Below are positions 11,750 to 23,424 of a DNA stretch of 64,000 bases, piece after piece (position 1 is the stretch's first letter; each line of letters begins with the position of its first letter). Where the stretch lies: positions 29,988,707 through 30,052,706 of the forward strand of contig CM055894.1 of the NCBI GenBank assembly GCA_029582155.1, read 5' to 3'. Under the pieces are notes generated by a model. That model was given only the letters and a program-made list of their open reading frames with translations. It was not told the DNA's origin and made no database searches. A program made the translations under genes and the position numbers. The stretch comes from Panopea generosa. Its lineage: Eukaryota > Mollusca > Bivalvia > Adapedonta > Hiatellidae.

Positions 11750-12544
11750 TATTAAAGTTTGATCTTTTTTTTCTTTTATGTAAAGTTTAATCCTTTTTTT
11801 ACAGATTTATTTTCTTCATTTTCCTGAAAGGGTATCCAGCTGTGATAAACTGTACAAGCTGGTACAAGATAATTTCAACTATAGATCCATTTTGATGAAC
11901 TGGTAACGATATATTGTGCCCTCTTGGGTGAAGTTAGGGCATAGGCCTATATGTAATGCTGAATTAAATAAATTGTAAGGCAATACGAGCCATCCATTCA
12001 CTTTGTTGTTTAAAAAAAAAACATAACTGTTGATAATGAAAATAAATAGTGTTGGTGAATTATTTTGCTAATTTATTTTTAACAAATAGCAATAATTATA
12101 GTTAAATTATACCACCCCTGAGTTTAATTGTCTTTCATGTGGTACTTATTTCCTGAAAAAGCTCTTGTTTTGTTTATTTTTAAAAAAAATATGACAAAAG
12201 CCCATGAACACGTCTGACTCATTATAATTTTGCTTCAAGCACCATCAGGAAAAACAATATCAACAACCTCTTCAGAAGGAAGAGGGGACCGAGATGAATA
12301 ATGGTGGGGCATACTTAAGATCCTATGTTTAGATCTAACATGTTATATCCTATTTAAGGGCCCTTGAAACGAAAACGAAATTCAAGTTGTTCATTTGGGA
12401 CATTACAGAGATGCACTTATGACCATCATTAGATCAAGTTTCTAGTCTTCGTATAAATATATTATTTTTATGTTATGTTAAGAGGTGGTATGTAAATATA
12501 GTCACTTATTACGAATTGATTTGATATACATGTATGTATGCGTA

Positions 12545-12546
<2 letters not shown>
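11750..12546. other. Intergenic; one copy of the ATCCAGCTGTGATAAACTG repeat
   Basis: A block near 11830-11945 (ATCCAGCTGTGATAAACTG followed by GCTGGTACAAGAT) is shared with the array at 14.25-14.66 kb and with 15.16 kb. The rest is AT-rich with no gene recognised. Confidence 0.6.

Positions 12547-12610
<64 letters not shown>
12547..12610. repeat. Microsatellite (TG)n
   Basis: About 32 uninterrupted TG dinucleotides preceded by GTATG tetranucleotides. Confidence 0.95.
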
Positions 12611-12611
<1 letters not shown>

Positions 12612-13119
12612 AGTGAAATCTTATAATCAAAAATTTAATTGGGTGATTTTCACTCAGTAAGTTTGCAGTACTGAGTGAAACGTGGAGAATTGTATAAATG
12701 AAATGTTAAATAATATTGTTTTAAAACTACTTATTGAAGAGATAGGTGTTGGGGGCAAAACGTAATTCATAATTGTACTTTGATTCGGTTAAAACATGTT
12801 TTTTCCCTTTGCAAACTGAGATTTTCGTAATCACTTTGACATTTTATCAGATAGTGTGTGATCTTGATCATTTAGACGCTTTAATTACTACCTACGAATG
12901 ATATGCAAACTTCTGTATAAGACGATTGAATAAGCTGGTACTCATCTCTACTTTCACTCTGCTAATAGCTTGTGAAGTACAAATCGTAGTAACCGGGAAC
13001 CAGTTTATATTTATCGAAATACAGAAAATATGAAACAGCATTTTATTAACAATGTTTTGCGTGAAGAAAACCTAATTGCGTAATGGGTACGCTTAAAAAC
13101 AAAATTGTTTGCGTTTTCC
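12611..13119. other. Intergenic, nothing recognised
   Basis: AT-rich, no supported gene, RNA or repeat boundary. Confidence 0.5.
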
Positions 13120-13625
13120 ATGAAAGTATTTGAGTGAAATGCGCAAATACGCAGCTTATTTGGAGCGATGCTAGTAAAATATATGCAACCACTCATTGGA
13201 TATGAATTAAACTTAACATGTGTGTTCAGCATCATCAATGTTTTGTTAAAGTGTTTGAGCAGGTTAAAGCTTTTGAGCAGTTACATATTTCATCAACCTA
13301 ACATTGGATATGAATGCAACTTCACATGTGTTTAACATCATCAATGGATTGCACAGATACGTCTGGTTAAAGTTTTTGAGCTAGTTCTAGTTTTTGAGCA
13401 GGTACATAATATATTTCATCAACATGTCATTGGATTTGGATGAAACTTCACAGTGTGTTCAACATCATCTAGACACTCAGAGAGACAAGAACCCTAACTC
13501 TTGGTTGCACTTTGACAGAATTATATCCCTTTTAGACTTATAATATATAATTAGAGTTTTTAGATGTTTGACAAACAAGATCAGTTTGTGGTCCTCTCTC
13601 AAATTTGTTCACAACGGTAGACCTG
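13120..13625. repeat. Second copy of the 7.94-8.69 kb dispersed repeat
   Basis: Shares GCAAATACGCAGCTTAT, GCAACCACTCATTGGATATG, the CTTCACATGTGT blocks and GATGTTTGACAAACA with the copy at 7.94-8.69 kb, in the same orientation. It is shorter and more diverged. Confidence 0.7.
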
Positions 13626-13640
13626 TTAACCTTTTGCTTG

Positions 13641-14215
13641 TAGACGCGATAGCACCTTCATTATTCATTGAATCTTAACCAAACTTGTACAGAAGTTATA
13701 TAACCACCATAAGATCTCCAACGAATTCTTGAACCAGTGCCATTCGACCACTAATGCCTCTGCCACAGGGCTTATAAGCACATTTTCAGGAAAACTTAAA
13801 AAAACATTTTCTCTAACAGTTCAGGGCCTATGCCTTAGATATTGTATATGTGGCATTGCATGGATGTCCCCTAAAAGATTTGTTGAATTTATGTCACTGG
13901 GGTGAAATTTGGGGTCGCCACAGCGGTCACAGTTTTACATAGAGCCATATAGGGAAAATGTTGTAGACGCGATAGTACAATGTACCTTCATTTTTCATTG
14001 AATCTTAACCAAACTTCCACAGCAGTTATATATCCACAAGATCTCAAACAAGTTCTTGAACCAGCGTTATCTGACCACAAATGCCACTGCCACAGGGCTT
14101 ATAAACACATTTTATGTAAAATGTTGAAAAACATTTTCTCTAAAAGTTTAATGCCTAGACCTTAGATATTGTTGCCAGTAGAGCGATTCAGGTTCGCTTG
14201 GGCCTCATGTTTATT
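13641..14215. repeat. Tandem pair (~325 bp) ending in a GGGCCTC repeat terminus
   Basis: GTAGACGCGATAG begins both copies (13641 and about 13963). Both continue with TTCATTGAATCTTAACCAAA and GCCACAGGGCTTATAA. The pair ends at GTAGAGCGATTCAG followed by CGCTTGGGCCTCATG near 14178-14210, equivalent to the right end of the element at 11745. Confidence 0.7.
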
Positions 14216-14244
14216 TATTCATTTTCATGAAAGTTTAATTTCCT

Positions 14245-14665
14245 GTAAAAAAAATCTTCATTTTCATGAAAGAGTATACAGTTGTGATAAACTGTGAATG
14301 CTGATACAAGATTATTTCAACTATAAATCCATTTAATATTTTATGAACTGGTACCGATATATTGCCCTGTGATATGAAGTTAGTGCATATGTTGTATATG
14401 TAAAACATTGAAACAATGTAGAATGTGAAAGGATATCCAGCTGTGATAAACTGCATGCTGGTATAAGATTTCAACTATATGTCCATTTTCATGAGCTGGT
14501 ACTAATTTAAATTGCTCCATGAAGTGCAGTTAGTGCATACATTCTAAATGTAAAACACTGAAAGAGCGTAGAATGTGAAAGGGAATCCAGCTGTGATAAA
14601 CTATGCATGCTGGTACATGATGATCCATTTTCATGGATTGGTATGGGTATATTGACCTATGATGT
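14245..14665. repeat. ~150-bp tandem repeats (ATCCAGCTGTGATAAACTG family)
   Basis: Three copies, with GTGATAAACT at about 14283, 14444 and 14592. Each continues with TGCTGGTA, TTTCAACTATA, ATCCATTTTCATG and AAGTTAGTG. Further single copies are at 11830 and 15170. Units are 145-165 bp. Short open frames inside are not coding. Confidence 0.72.
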
Positions 14666-15990
14666 GAAGTTAGTGAAAAGGCCTATAGGTCTCCCTAACA
14701 ATTACCTCCCTTACATGACGGTAGCAAGATTATTACGCCCAAGAAATTAGAGCTGTGTAAAGCGGTTGGGTATTTTTTTTTAAAAAAATGCATAAAATGT
14801 CATATTTCTTTGTGCATTTGGGAACATTGGAACATTTTCATGATTTCTGCAAAGTTTGGGTGACCCTGGAAACTGTTTGATGATGCTATAACAGTTTAAA
14901 GATTCGTAGTGATACACTGCAACAAATGGGCAGAATTGTCAAAAATGAAGAGGTGCCATCAAACCATCGAAATTGTGAAAAAACCAACTTGGTCAACCCC
15001 ATGTTTTTTACTGCATATTTGGACCAACAGAGGACTATCTATGGGAATAAGGCACTTTTAGAACCATTGGTAACGTATCCAGTGTTCCAGAAGTGCACGT
15101 CTCTATATGTAGAACAGTACAAAATTAATTGGTGTGTGAGACGTATAGTGTAAACTTAGAAAATAGAAGGATATCCAGCACTGATAAACTGTATGCGTTG
15201 GTACAAGACTATAGATCAATAAACAAGAACTGGTATATTACCATATGATTATAATTATTAAATTCCGTTTGGTACTCATTTCCTGATAAAGCTGTTGTTT
15301 TAGATGCTCAGCATCAAATAGTACAGCGCACTGTCCCTTTTGTTTTGGACGACTTTCGATAAGGGTCCAGCTGGGGGTCACAAATGGGTTAAAATGGAAA
15401 TTAATTCGGGTGAATATGGTATCTGAATTAATTTGTCTATATTTAGATGAATATAAAGTAAATTTACAGCAGTTTTGTGTACATAAAAGCAAACTTATTG
15501 TGCTGGTAGAACTTGAGATTCAAGTTACGTTCCTAATATAATTTATCTTTTTTTCAGGTCTGGTCAATTTCCAGAAGAAAGATCTAGCTGATAAAACGAT
15601 AAACAGACTTCTGACTTAATTTTTTCACTTGGAAATAGTTAAAACAATATAGATAAATTATGCTTACTTACTGTTTCATTTTATCTCAAGTCTATGTTTT
15701 ATGTGACAAAATAATACGATGTATTAGATAAGGGAAGAAAAAGAGAGAAATATGTTACTTTCTGTTAAATTACTGAAATATTGTTAAGGAAAGGCATATA
15801 GAAATTTGTACAAACGACCGAAGCAAAGAGCAACTAAACAGAAAAATGAGATTTGATGTTTATAAACTAAAATGCTCACCAAATATAGGTACTGTATATC
15901 ATATTTCAACAATTGGTTTCCTTTAATTTTAAGTGACCACCTAAAATGAATGTATTAAAAGAAAAAGTCCCAAACCCAAGATGGGTTAGG
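14666..15990. other. Intergenic; decayed repeat fragments only
   Basis: Contains a single ATCCAGC(A)CTGATAAACTG copy near 15170 and a fragment of the ~310-bp unit near 15350 (GGGTCCAGCTGGGGGTCAC). The 75-codon frame at 14926-15153 has no recognisable domain and I do not call it a gene. Confidence 0.5.
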
Positions 15991-16065
15991 TTCTATTAGC
16001 TTTCTTGGCCAAAGGTCACGAGGGCTTGTGCGATGGCATGCGAGCTGTTGAAACAAATAGAGGAG

Positions 16066-16220
16066 TCTTCTGTGGCCGATTAGTCAAAGGCGCCGCCTCG
16101 AGATCACTTGCCTCTCACCTCTTAGGTTCAAGTAACACTTGCTCCAAAATCTTTGTGAGACTACGGAAGGACAGTGGTTCTACTCGGATTCATTATGGGG
16201 TCTTTCTCCACCAATAAAGC
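16066..16220 (+). repeat. tRNA(Leu/Ser)-derived SINE copy
   Basis: The head resembles a class II tRNA. The A-box-like GTGGCCGATTAGTCAAAGGC is at 16072 and the B-box-like GGTTCAAGTAA at about 16125. The downstream body (GGTTCTACTCGGATTC, TCTCCACCAATAAAGC) fits a bivalve SINE tail. It is decayed and nested inside the larger dispersed repeat that starts near 15996 (TTAGCTTTCTTGGCCAAAGG). It is not a functional tRNA because the acceptor stem does not close. Confidence 0.55.
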
Positions 16221-16377
16221 TGAAACCAATAATCCTGTTGAACATGTTTGTTACTTGTGAATATGAAAATATAAAGAGGATTTTTTTCAATCCAAAATTC
16301 AAGATCGGGGACATTACTTCAAATAACATATGTAACATATGATATAATAATGCTTAATAAGAATGAATGTTTGCTCA

Positions 16378-16425
16378 CCTGAGCTGAAGGCTCATTATGG
16401 TGAGCTTTTGTGATCACTCTGTGTC
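16378..16425. repeat. GCTCACCTGAGC hairpin terminus of a dispersed repeat
   Basis: GCTCACCTGAGCTGAAGGCT followed by CATTATGGTGAGC forms an imperfect hairpin. This kind of terminus is familiar from bivalve genomic repeats. It precedes another ~310-bp-type unit (AAGTTGGAACCGGGGCCCGG). Confidence 0.6.
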
Positions 16426-16647
16426 TATTGTTAGTCGTTTACTTAGCTTCAGACAACTTTTTCTCTGAAGTCATTTCACATATTTTCACCAAATTTATTA
16501 CAAGACTTGTTTTGTCAAATCATGACTGTGGGGTCAAAGTTGGAACCGGGGCCCGGCCCAATATCAGTTGAAATGGGGAAATTTTAATTAGGAGCAATTT
16601 TTTTTTTTAATAGTTGGTATAAATGATTCCTACGAGTAGGGGTTTCA

Positions 16648-17123
16648 CGTCTCACACCACTATTACATTTCCCATAGGGCTCAATTGTAACATTTATGTC
16701 CAAAACAGAGAAAAAAATTAAATTCTGCAGCATGTGTCTCGGCTCAAATTCTTCACTGGTTCAAGATATGCAATTATAAAGAAAAAAAATGTATACCTTG
16801 ACCAGGTTGTTTTTTTTTTTTTAAAGTCAATGCTTTTGTGAGACCTATCAATTTCCAGAGTAATAATATGTCAACTATTCGCCCTAGATGCGGTTCGAAC
16901 CAACAATTCAGAAATGACACAGAATTGTCCAGAAAGCTGGTATCAGCATCAAATTTTCAGTGATGATTTCTAAAATACTGACCATTTAACTCATGCTAGC
17001 AAAAAACAAAACATTGCAGTACAAAGCCCTGAAAAAAGAAGAAAAAAAGAACTAAAGTCTTATTTCTACCTCCTTCATCTGTAGGTCCGGAATACTCAAG
17101 GGAGATAATAGTGGTGTGAGTCC
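16648..17123. repeat. Left terminal direct repeat of the 2.29 kb insertion
   Basis: 476 bp. It differs from the right copy by an extra ~15 bp near 17080-17095 (TTCATCTGTAGGTCC), by homopolymer length differences and by scattered substitutions. Confidence 0.85.
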
Positions 17124-18482
17124 TGAAGAGGACTTTTTTAAATTTAAGATTCTCAATTTACATATTATGTTACAATACTCAATACAAGTTCAATAAAGCT
17201 AAATGCATCCCCATATCTGAACTAGTTCTGAAATAAAATAAATTTTAGTGACACATGGTTTCAGTCAAAATGCTACTATTTCTTGTAAAAAAGTAAGAAT
17301 TCACAACCCTACAGTCTAAATTTCATGATTACTTGACTAACTGTGTCTAAAAAGGTCGGAAACTTTCACAACTACATGGTAAAATGAAAAGGTGATTGAA
17401 AATAGGAAGAAAAACAGACATTTTGATTACAAAAAAATGATATTGTGGAACAAAACTTATTAAAGATAACATATTTTAGATAAAATTTCAATATCAGAAT
17501 GATATGGCAGCCACAAAAGCAAACAATTCATGCTATTTTCATGCTAAAGTACTCCATTACCCTGTTTACACATCAATTCCAATATAAAAAGGGCAACACA
17601 GGCCCAATAGATAATGCATACATGACATTCAATGTAAAATTCTGCATATCTATAGCATTTTCTATAAAAAAGGAGTACAGGCAAAAAATTCGCCAAATTC
17701 AATGATTCGATGCAGAATTTAATGCGACGACAACCGAAAACAACCGAAGTTGACCATAAACTGGCCTCTTGGCAAGATTGCAACTACTGTATTTTCATAA
17801 TTAAACAATAAAAATTAATACAAACTCTCAGTCCACTGTAAATATGCAATTTATTTCATTTTGCAAACAATTCTATTTTTGTATGCAGAAATAAGTGGGT
17901 GGTGTAATAAATTAATGTAAAAATCAATTTCAAATTCACAAACTGAGCAATAAGCATGACCATTGGAATTCAGTGTTATCTTGCAGATACTTCAACCTGA
18001 ATTAAGGGTTGATAGCTCTACAGAAATATGGCAAAACCACACATGATGGAGAGAGTGTCACAAATGGGATCTGTCTATGAGGACAGGTGTTCATGAAATA
18101 TGAGACTGGACACTGCTCATAAACCTAAACTTAGGGCAAGGAAACACCAAAATGACCATCTACAGAGTAAACCAGCATTCTGCCATGCATTAGACATGAT
18201 GTATCTCTCTTTTTGTTTCTACATTTAACAGAATACTAAATCATACATGGATAATATGAAAATCAAGAAATTGACATATACAAAGTTTGGTCAATGTGTG
18301 TAATCTCTATCATACATGCATGAAAAAAATGCAAATCTGCACCATCAGTTATATTGAAATGTTTAAAAACTCCGATTGTGGTCAACAATTCATAACATGT
18401 CCAAATTATAGTTTAATATCGTCTATTTAAAGAAGCAGCATCCCTAAACACTGCAACATGCAGATTTGTCTGTTTCTGTTAA

Positions 18483-18938
18483 CGTCTCACACCACTATTA
18501 CATTTCCCATAGGGCTCAATTGTAACATTTATGTCCAAAACAGAGTGAAAAATTAAATTCTGCAGCATGTGTCTCGGCTCAAATTCTTCACTGGTTCAAG
18601 ATATGCAATTATAAAGAAAAAAAAGTATACCTTGACCAGGTTGGTTTTTTTTAAAGTCAATGCTTTTGTGAGACCTATCAATTTCCAGAGTAATAATATG
18701 TCAACTATTAGCCCTAGATGCGGTTCGAACCAACAATTCGGAAATGACACAGAATTGTCCAGAAAGCTGGTATCAGCATCAAATTTTCAGTGGTGATTTC
18801 TAAAATACTGACCATTTAACTCATGCTAGCAAACAACAAAACATTGCAGTACAAAGCCCTGAAAAAAGAAGAAAAAGAGAACTAAAGTTTTATTGCTACC
18901 TCCGGAGTACTCAAGGGAGATAATAGTGGTGTGAGTCC
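18483..18938. repeat. Right terminal direct repeat of the 2.29 kb insertion
   Basis: 456 bp, in the same orientation as the left copy, beginning CGTCTCACACCACTATTA and ending GGTGTGAGTCC. It carries a 75-codon frame that is also partly present in the left copy, but there is no domain and I treat it as non-coding. Confidence 0.85.
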
Positions 18939-18942
18939 TTCA

Positions 18943-19290
18943 AGTTTGTTTATATAAACGGGTAACCGGGCTGTAGCCTAATAAGACTTTTACATAGGAA
19001 ATGTTGAAGGAAACAGGAACTTTTGTTTTTCACCTTTATTTTCCGCAGCATTTTAATCGTCGTGTTATTAGTATATGAAACTTTGTTTAGTCTCAGTGTT
19101 ATACTAGCCTAGGTCTTTTATGGAGGATTTGTTATCTGTAAGGGGCTAGCATATTTGTTCATACAGATCTAATTATGGTAATTTTTGGTATAAATAATCC
19201 CAAATGAATATGAAAGGATTTCAAGTTTGTTTAAATAAAGGGACTTTCATTTTAACATAAGAATACTATTAGAAAAAACAGGAAATTCTG
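18943..19290. repeat. Continuation of the interrupted dispersed repeat
   Basis: Two decayed ~270-bp units: AAGTTTGTTTATATAAACGG at about 18943 and TTTCAAGTTTGTTTAAATAA at about 19219. These are the same blocks found at 9-10.4 kb. Confidence 0.65.
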
Positions 19291-19328
19291 GGGAGGGGGG
19301 GGGGGGGGGGGGGGGGAAGGGGGGGTTC
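19290..19328. repeat. Poly-G tract
   Basis: A G-run of about 24 with flanking GGGG and GGGGGGG blocks, which can form a G-quadruplex on the plus strand. Confidence 0.9.
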
Positions 19329-20619
19329 TCCACTTTTTTGGCAATATTTTAATCATCTTGATGTCCAAAACATTGTTTAGTCATTATGGTGGAGTGTCGG
19401 TCCTAAAAAGGGACGTTCTCAGTAAAATAAAACAATTGCCTATAAAACAAATATCAACCACAAGGAATCCCCCCCCCCCCACACACACACACTTTTGAAA
19501 AATGCATCGCCCCGCAGGTGCGTTTAATCTGGAGAATACAATACTTAGAGGCCAGTAGAAGCCCAATACTGTTTAAAATGAGAATTTTAATAAAATGTAA
19601 TTATTTTGTCATGGGATGCTGAAATATATGATTTAGAAATAAAATCAAGCTCTCACTAATATTCCATGCACAGGAAAAAAAGTTATATCGGCAATATTTG
19701 TGCACCGGGCGCTTCTTTGACATGAAATAAATCCTATATGTGAAAATGTTTTTTAAGACGATGAAAAAATAGACCTAAATTAAACAATAATGTCTATGTA
19801 CCAATTGTTCTTGCGAGTATGTATTTATATATTTTAATAAAGAAAAGAAAAAGACACAGGCATTAAGACATTTTTTATAGCTTGCAACTGAAGTATAATG
19901 TATAAATGTAGCCATGATCATACATTCATATAATACAAAATATTTGAAAGACGGACGCAATTTATTTGATAAAAACTCCTAAAATCAAGTGCCTCTGTTT
20001 GATAGATAAAAAGAAAGAAGGAAACAAATAGCAGAGATAACACGGTTGCCTCCCTTTTACTTTTGAGACGGCCCCCATATAGAATCAACAGGCGTGAATT
20101 GTTACTTTCACCATCGCAAAAATGGAGCAAGTGGTGTTAAAAATCTAATATTGTGTATGTTTTTAGTCGTTACAAATAATAGTTTCAATGTGGCAGGCTT
20201 ACTAAAAGCTCTGATTTTATAGTACATGTATAAAAAAAGAAAAAAAACACATTCGTATAATAGCGTTAATGTGAATCGAAAATAACCGATTTTCACGAAC
20301 GAAGAAACTGTTGAGCACAAATAGTGGCATTTGCACGGGTTCAAATCGATATTTTGATAACAAAGGATCAATACTACATGTTAAAAGTATTCTTACATTT
20401 CTATGAATAATATGAATATTTCGGAATCGAACGGCAAGCTGAAACCGTGGTAATGACACCACAATTTCAATTTTCTCCTGCATTTTATCCCTCCCCCCCC
20501 CCCCCCCCCCCCCCCCCAATATGGCGACCAAAATCAATTTACCGTAGCTTGGGATGCTGAAAACGGACTTTTTTCACCGTTGCTATGCTGTCGTTGAGTG
20601 AGCAGGACTGGGTACTAAA
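19329..20619. other. Intergenic; homopolymer tracts, no gene recognised
   Basis: Contains a C-run followed by (AC)n at 19469-19492 and a 27-base C-run near 20489-20517. Overlapping small minus-strand frames at 19.4-20.5 kb, one with a polyglycine stretch from the C-run, show no domains. Confidence 0.5.
20489..20517. repeat. Poly-C tract
   Basis: An almost uninterrupted C-run (G-run on the minus strand). Confidence 0.92.
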
Positions 20620-21245
20620 ATGACCGTGTGGGTCCTGACCTGTATAGTTTCTGTTATAACAAGTACAAAGAAAGGTTTTCGTGTTATTTATGATGTACTT
20701 AATAGGTCCAATGCATTACCAACAACAAATTCAAAATGGAACCAATACGGACTAAATATTGATAGGAAATGGAATAGATTATTTAAAATACCATTTAGTT
20801 GCACTAAAGACACAAAGCTATAATGGTTTCAGGTCAAAATAAATCACAAAATTACTGCTACAAATTATTTATTAACAAAAAAAAAGATAAAAGACGATAG
20901 TTTTTGCATTTTCTGCAAACAGCATATAGCAAGTATTACGCACCTTTTTTGGGAGTGTAAATATGCAAAAATTTTGAAACTCTATGCACTGACAAAAATA
21001 TAAACGTTTAACCAAAATGGTCTGTAAAAGATATTATCTTTGGGTCAATTAAATATGACAATGTACTAAACAAATTAATACTTCATGCAAAATATTACAT
21101 TTATAAGTGCAAGTTAGATGGAAGACAATCAGTTTTCAACAATTACAAACCACAAATAAAATATTTATACCAAATTAAACAATTAGATGCCAAAAAAGTT
21201 GATACATTAGTAAAATTTGAAAAAAAAATGGAAAGCATATGAATC
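20620..21245 (+). pseudogene. LINE (L1/Tx1-like) ORF2 C-terminus, decayed
   Basis: The plus strand encodes the extreme C-terminus of a non-LTR retrotransposon ORF2 through two frames. First come KGFRVIYDVLN and FKIPFSCTKDTKL. Past a stop, WFQVKINHKITATNYL leads to a C-x2-C...H...C motif (FCIFCKQH, ITHLFWECKY). After a frameshift come VKDIIFGSIKYDN, AKYYIYKCKLDG and VDTLVKFEKK. The Cys/His cluster and the WFQ-KINHKI block are the classic C-terminal signature of this LINE type. It encodes sequence downstream of the part found at 7.15-7.8 kb, so the two are complementary fragments of related elements. Dead copy. Confidence 0.75.
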
Positions 21246-22312
21246 CTTATTGCAGTAATATTGTTACTTAATTGAATTCCTTTTGCTTGTTTGTTTTGTT
21301 TCTTAAAAAAACAATAACAAGGTCAACTGTTTCTCATAACTGTTGCCTAGACCAATCATCAATTTAATGAAATACGTTCAAACAAACTGCCAGATTTGTT
21401 CCCTGTTATTTTTCTTTTCATTTTTTTTGTTTTCACTTGAAAAATTAAATATTTTGCCTTATTTATTGTTATTTTTTGTACTTTTTTTTAATTATATCAT
21501 TCGTATTGTTAAACAGTTTGGAATACAGGGTAGAAATAAAACTTGGTATAATACATTTTTTATAGGTGATATTAAAGGCTAGGTTTTCGGGGTAAAATGT
21601 CTTTACTTTTACATGGTGAAAAGCCAAAAGTATGAACTAAAAAGATTGCTGTAATAATTTTCATTTGTCTTGATCATTTATATTTAATATAATTATATCT
21701 TATTTTTCTTGCCACTTTTGTCTTTTGATTAATTTAGAACTATATAATGATAAAAAAATAATGTTAAAAGCAATCATCCTGGTAGAGATCTTCTATACAA
21801 TTGTAATGACATAAAAAAAACTCCCCATTTATATAGATTGTATAACATGCATTTTTTTTTTTATAAAAAACATGCATGTCAATTATTTGACTATACTTGA
21901 CCACTTTTAATCGGTTGCCAAGAAAAAAATTGTATTATAAATGCAAAAAATGAGGTAAAAGGTCACTAGGTGCAAAAAAAAAATTAACATTTTAAATGTC
22001 TCAGTGTTACTTATGTATTCTGCTCGCCAAAATGACTAGTTCATGCGCGAGGGTACATGCAAATATATATATATATCAGTTCCAGCTAAACATTTTGCAC
22101 ATATTTGGTAACCTTTGGCCTTTTAAATCCGTCAAACTAGATGAATACCTGGCATTTGCATCATAACAACAGAAAATGTTATGCTTAAGTTTGTACATGT
22201 ATAATGACATTAAACACATGTTACACTAATCACTTATGAGTCGCCTTGTATAAGACTAAAACAATTTAATAATGTATCAGATTTTGAGCAAAGTCTTCAA
22301 TATTTTAGCTGT

Positions 22313-22324
22313 TGACCTTTGACC
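22313..22324 (-). promoter_or_regulatory. DR1-type nuclear-receptor half-site pair
   Basis: TGACCTTTGACC is the complement of two AGGTCA-like half-sites with one-base spacing, the arrangement bound by RXR/HNF4/COUP-TF class receptors in animals. A further TGACCT-like half-site follows two bases later. A function is not shown, and it may be part of a repeat. Confidence 0.25.
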
Positions 22325-22477
22325 CAATGACCTCGTTGAATAATATATGTTATCATTTTATACACATGCCATTGGTAATATAAAATAAGCCAATAATGAT
22401 GGTCAAAACAATCAACAGATATCTTAAATATGAATATTTTTGGTATTATCTCGTCCTATTAGGAGTTTTGCTTGTGA

Positions 22478-22489
22478 TGACCTTTGACC
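22478..22489 (-). promoter_or_regulatory. Second DR1-type half-site pair
   Basis: Same TGACCTTTGACC core, 165 bp from the first. The flanking GACCT(T/C) and AACTCAGTCAAA context suggests that both sit in a dispersed repeat. Confidence 0.25.
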
Positions 22490-23424
22490 TTATAACTCAG
22501 TCAAAAAGTCAAATAGTTTTTGGCAAACAGTTGATTCAAATGTAGGTTATAGTGGCAAACTCATTTAGCCCGGTTGCCGTCCATGAACACGCCGTACCTC
22601 ATGCATCGGTTTCTAGCCACTTATATGAGATATTTCACCAGACTATAACGCGCATTACTTCCTTATTGATGTGTAGGTAATGTGGTGCTTACGTTATAAA
22701 ACACTAGACCACATTGCGTAATATAATGTAAAAATAGCATTTATTTACATAATTCTAGTTTTATAATCTATCAAGGGGTATAAACCCAATACGCTATTTT
22801 GAAACTATGTCATTCTATTTTTAAATTGAACCTACCGTATTAGGGATGACAGCACATTCATCTGTTACATATATTATACAATACAATATAATCAATAGTA
22901 ATGTGTTACCTGTATTGGACGAGTGCAATTATACATAGAATAACATGGTTTCACAATTATCGTATTCGGTCTATATGTGTCTAATTTGTATAGTGTATTT
23001 CTAAAAGTGTGATTTTCTACACACTTTATCAATCATTATCCTATAGGTCTAATTATTATGTTAATGAAATTAACCCTAAATCAAGATGTGTTTAAGTTTT
23101 GTTCTTGGTTTATATATTTAGGCTCGCTAGCGACATACGCTCTGATCTTAAATGAATAGCTATCGGTCAGTATCCTGGGTCTAACCATTACTGAGTGTTG
23201 TCAATGAGTAACTGTTGGGCCTAGAATATGACTAAACTGGCGATCTTAGACGTTTTTATCTTTTTATCTTAATATTATCTGCAGGATTGTCTGATTTCTT
23301 ATAAAGTATGTGCATGCAATATTTACATATTTATCACCAACAGGAACTAATTTATGTACATGTTTCAGTATAAGTTATAGTATACCGACACTTATGTATC
23401 GTTTAGTACTTCAACTGACATTGA

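Larger units (their letters stand above)
16648..18938. mobile_element. 2.29 kb insertion with ~460-bp terminal direct repeats
   Basis: Two near-identical direct repeats (16648-17123 and 18483-18938) bracket a 1.36 kb non-coding interior. Each repeat itself begins with GTCTCACACCACTATTA and ends with TAATAGTGGTGTGAGTC, a ~16-bp inverted pair. The insertion is flanked by TTCA on both sides (16644-16647 and 18939-18942). Removing it rejoins the host repeat GGGGTTTCA with AAGTTTGTTTATATAAA, matching the uninterrupted unit at 19220. This shows that the whole block moved as one unit. It lacks TG...CA ends, a tRNA-like primer site and open reading frames. It could be a non-autonomous element with long terminal direct repeats, or two MITE copies trapping unrelated DNA. 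Confidence 0.68.
21246..23424. other. Intergenic; two DR1-like motifs, no gene recognised
   Basis: AT-rich. LINE 3' tail or flank to about 21600. TGACCTTTGACC occurs at 22313 and 22478. No domains were seen in the short frames. Confidence 0.5.

Noticed and set aside
17544..17783. 79-codon minus-strand frame in the interior of the 2.29 kb insertion
   Set aside because: Hydrophobic by composition but without a domain or counterpart on either side; not enough to call a transposase.
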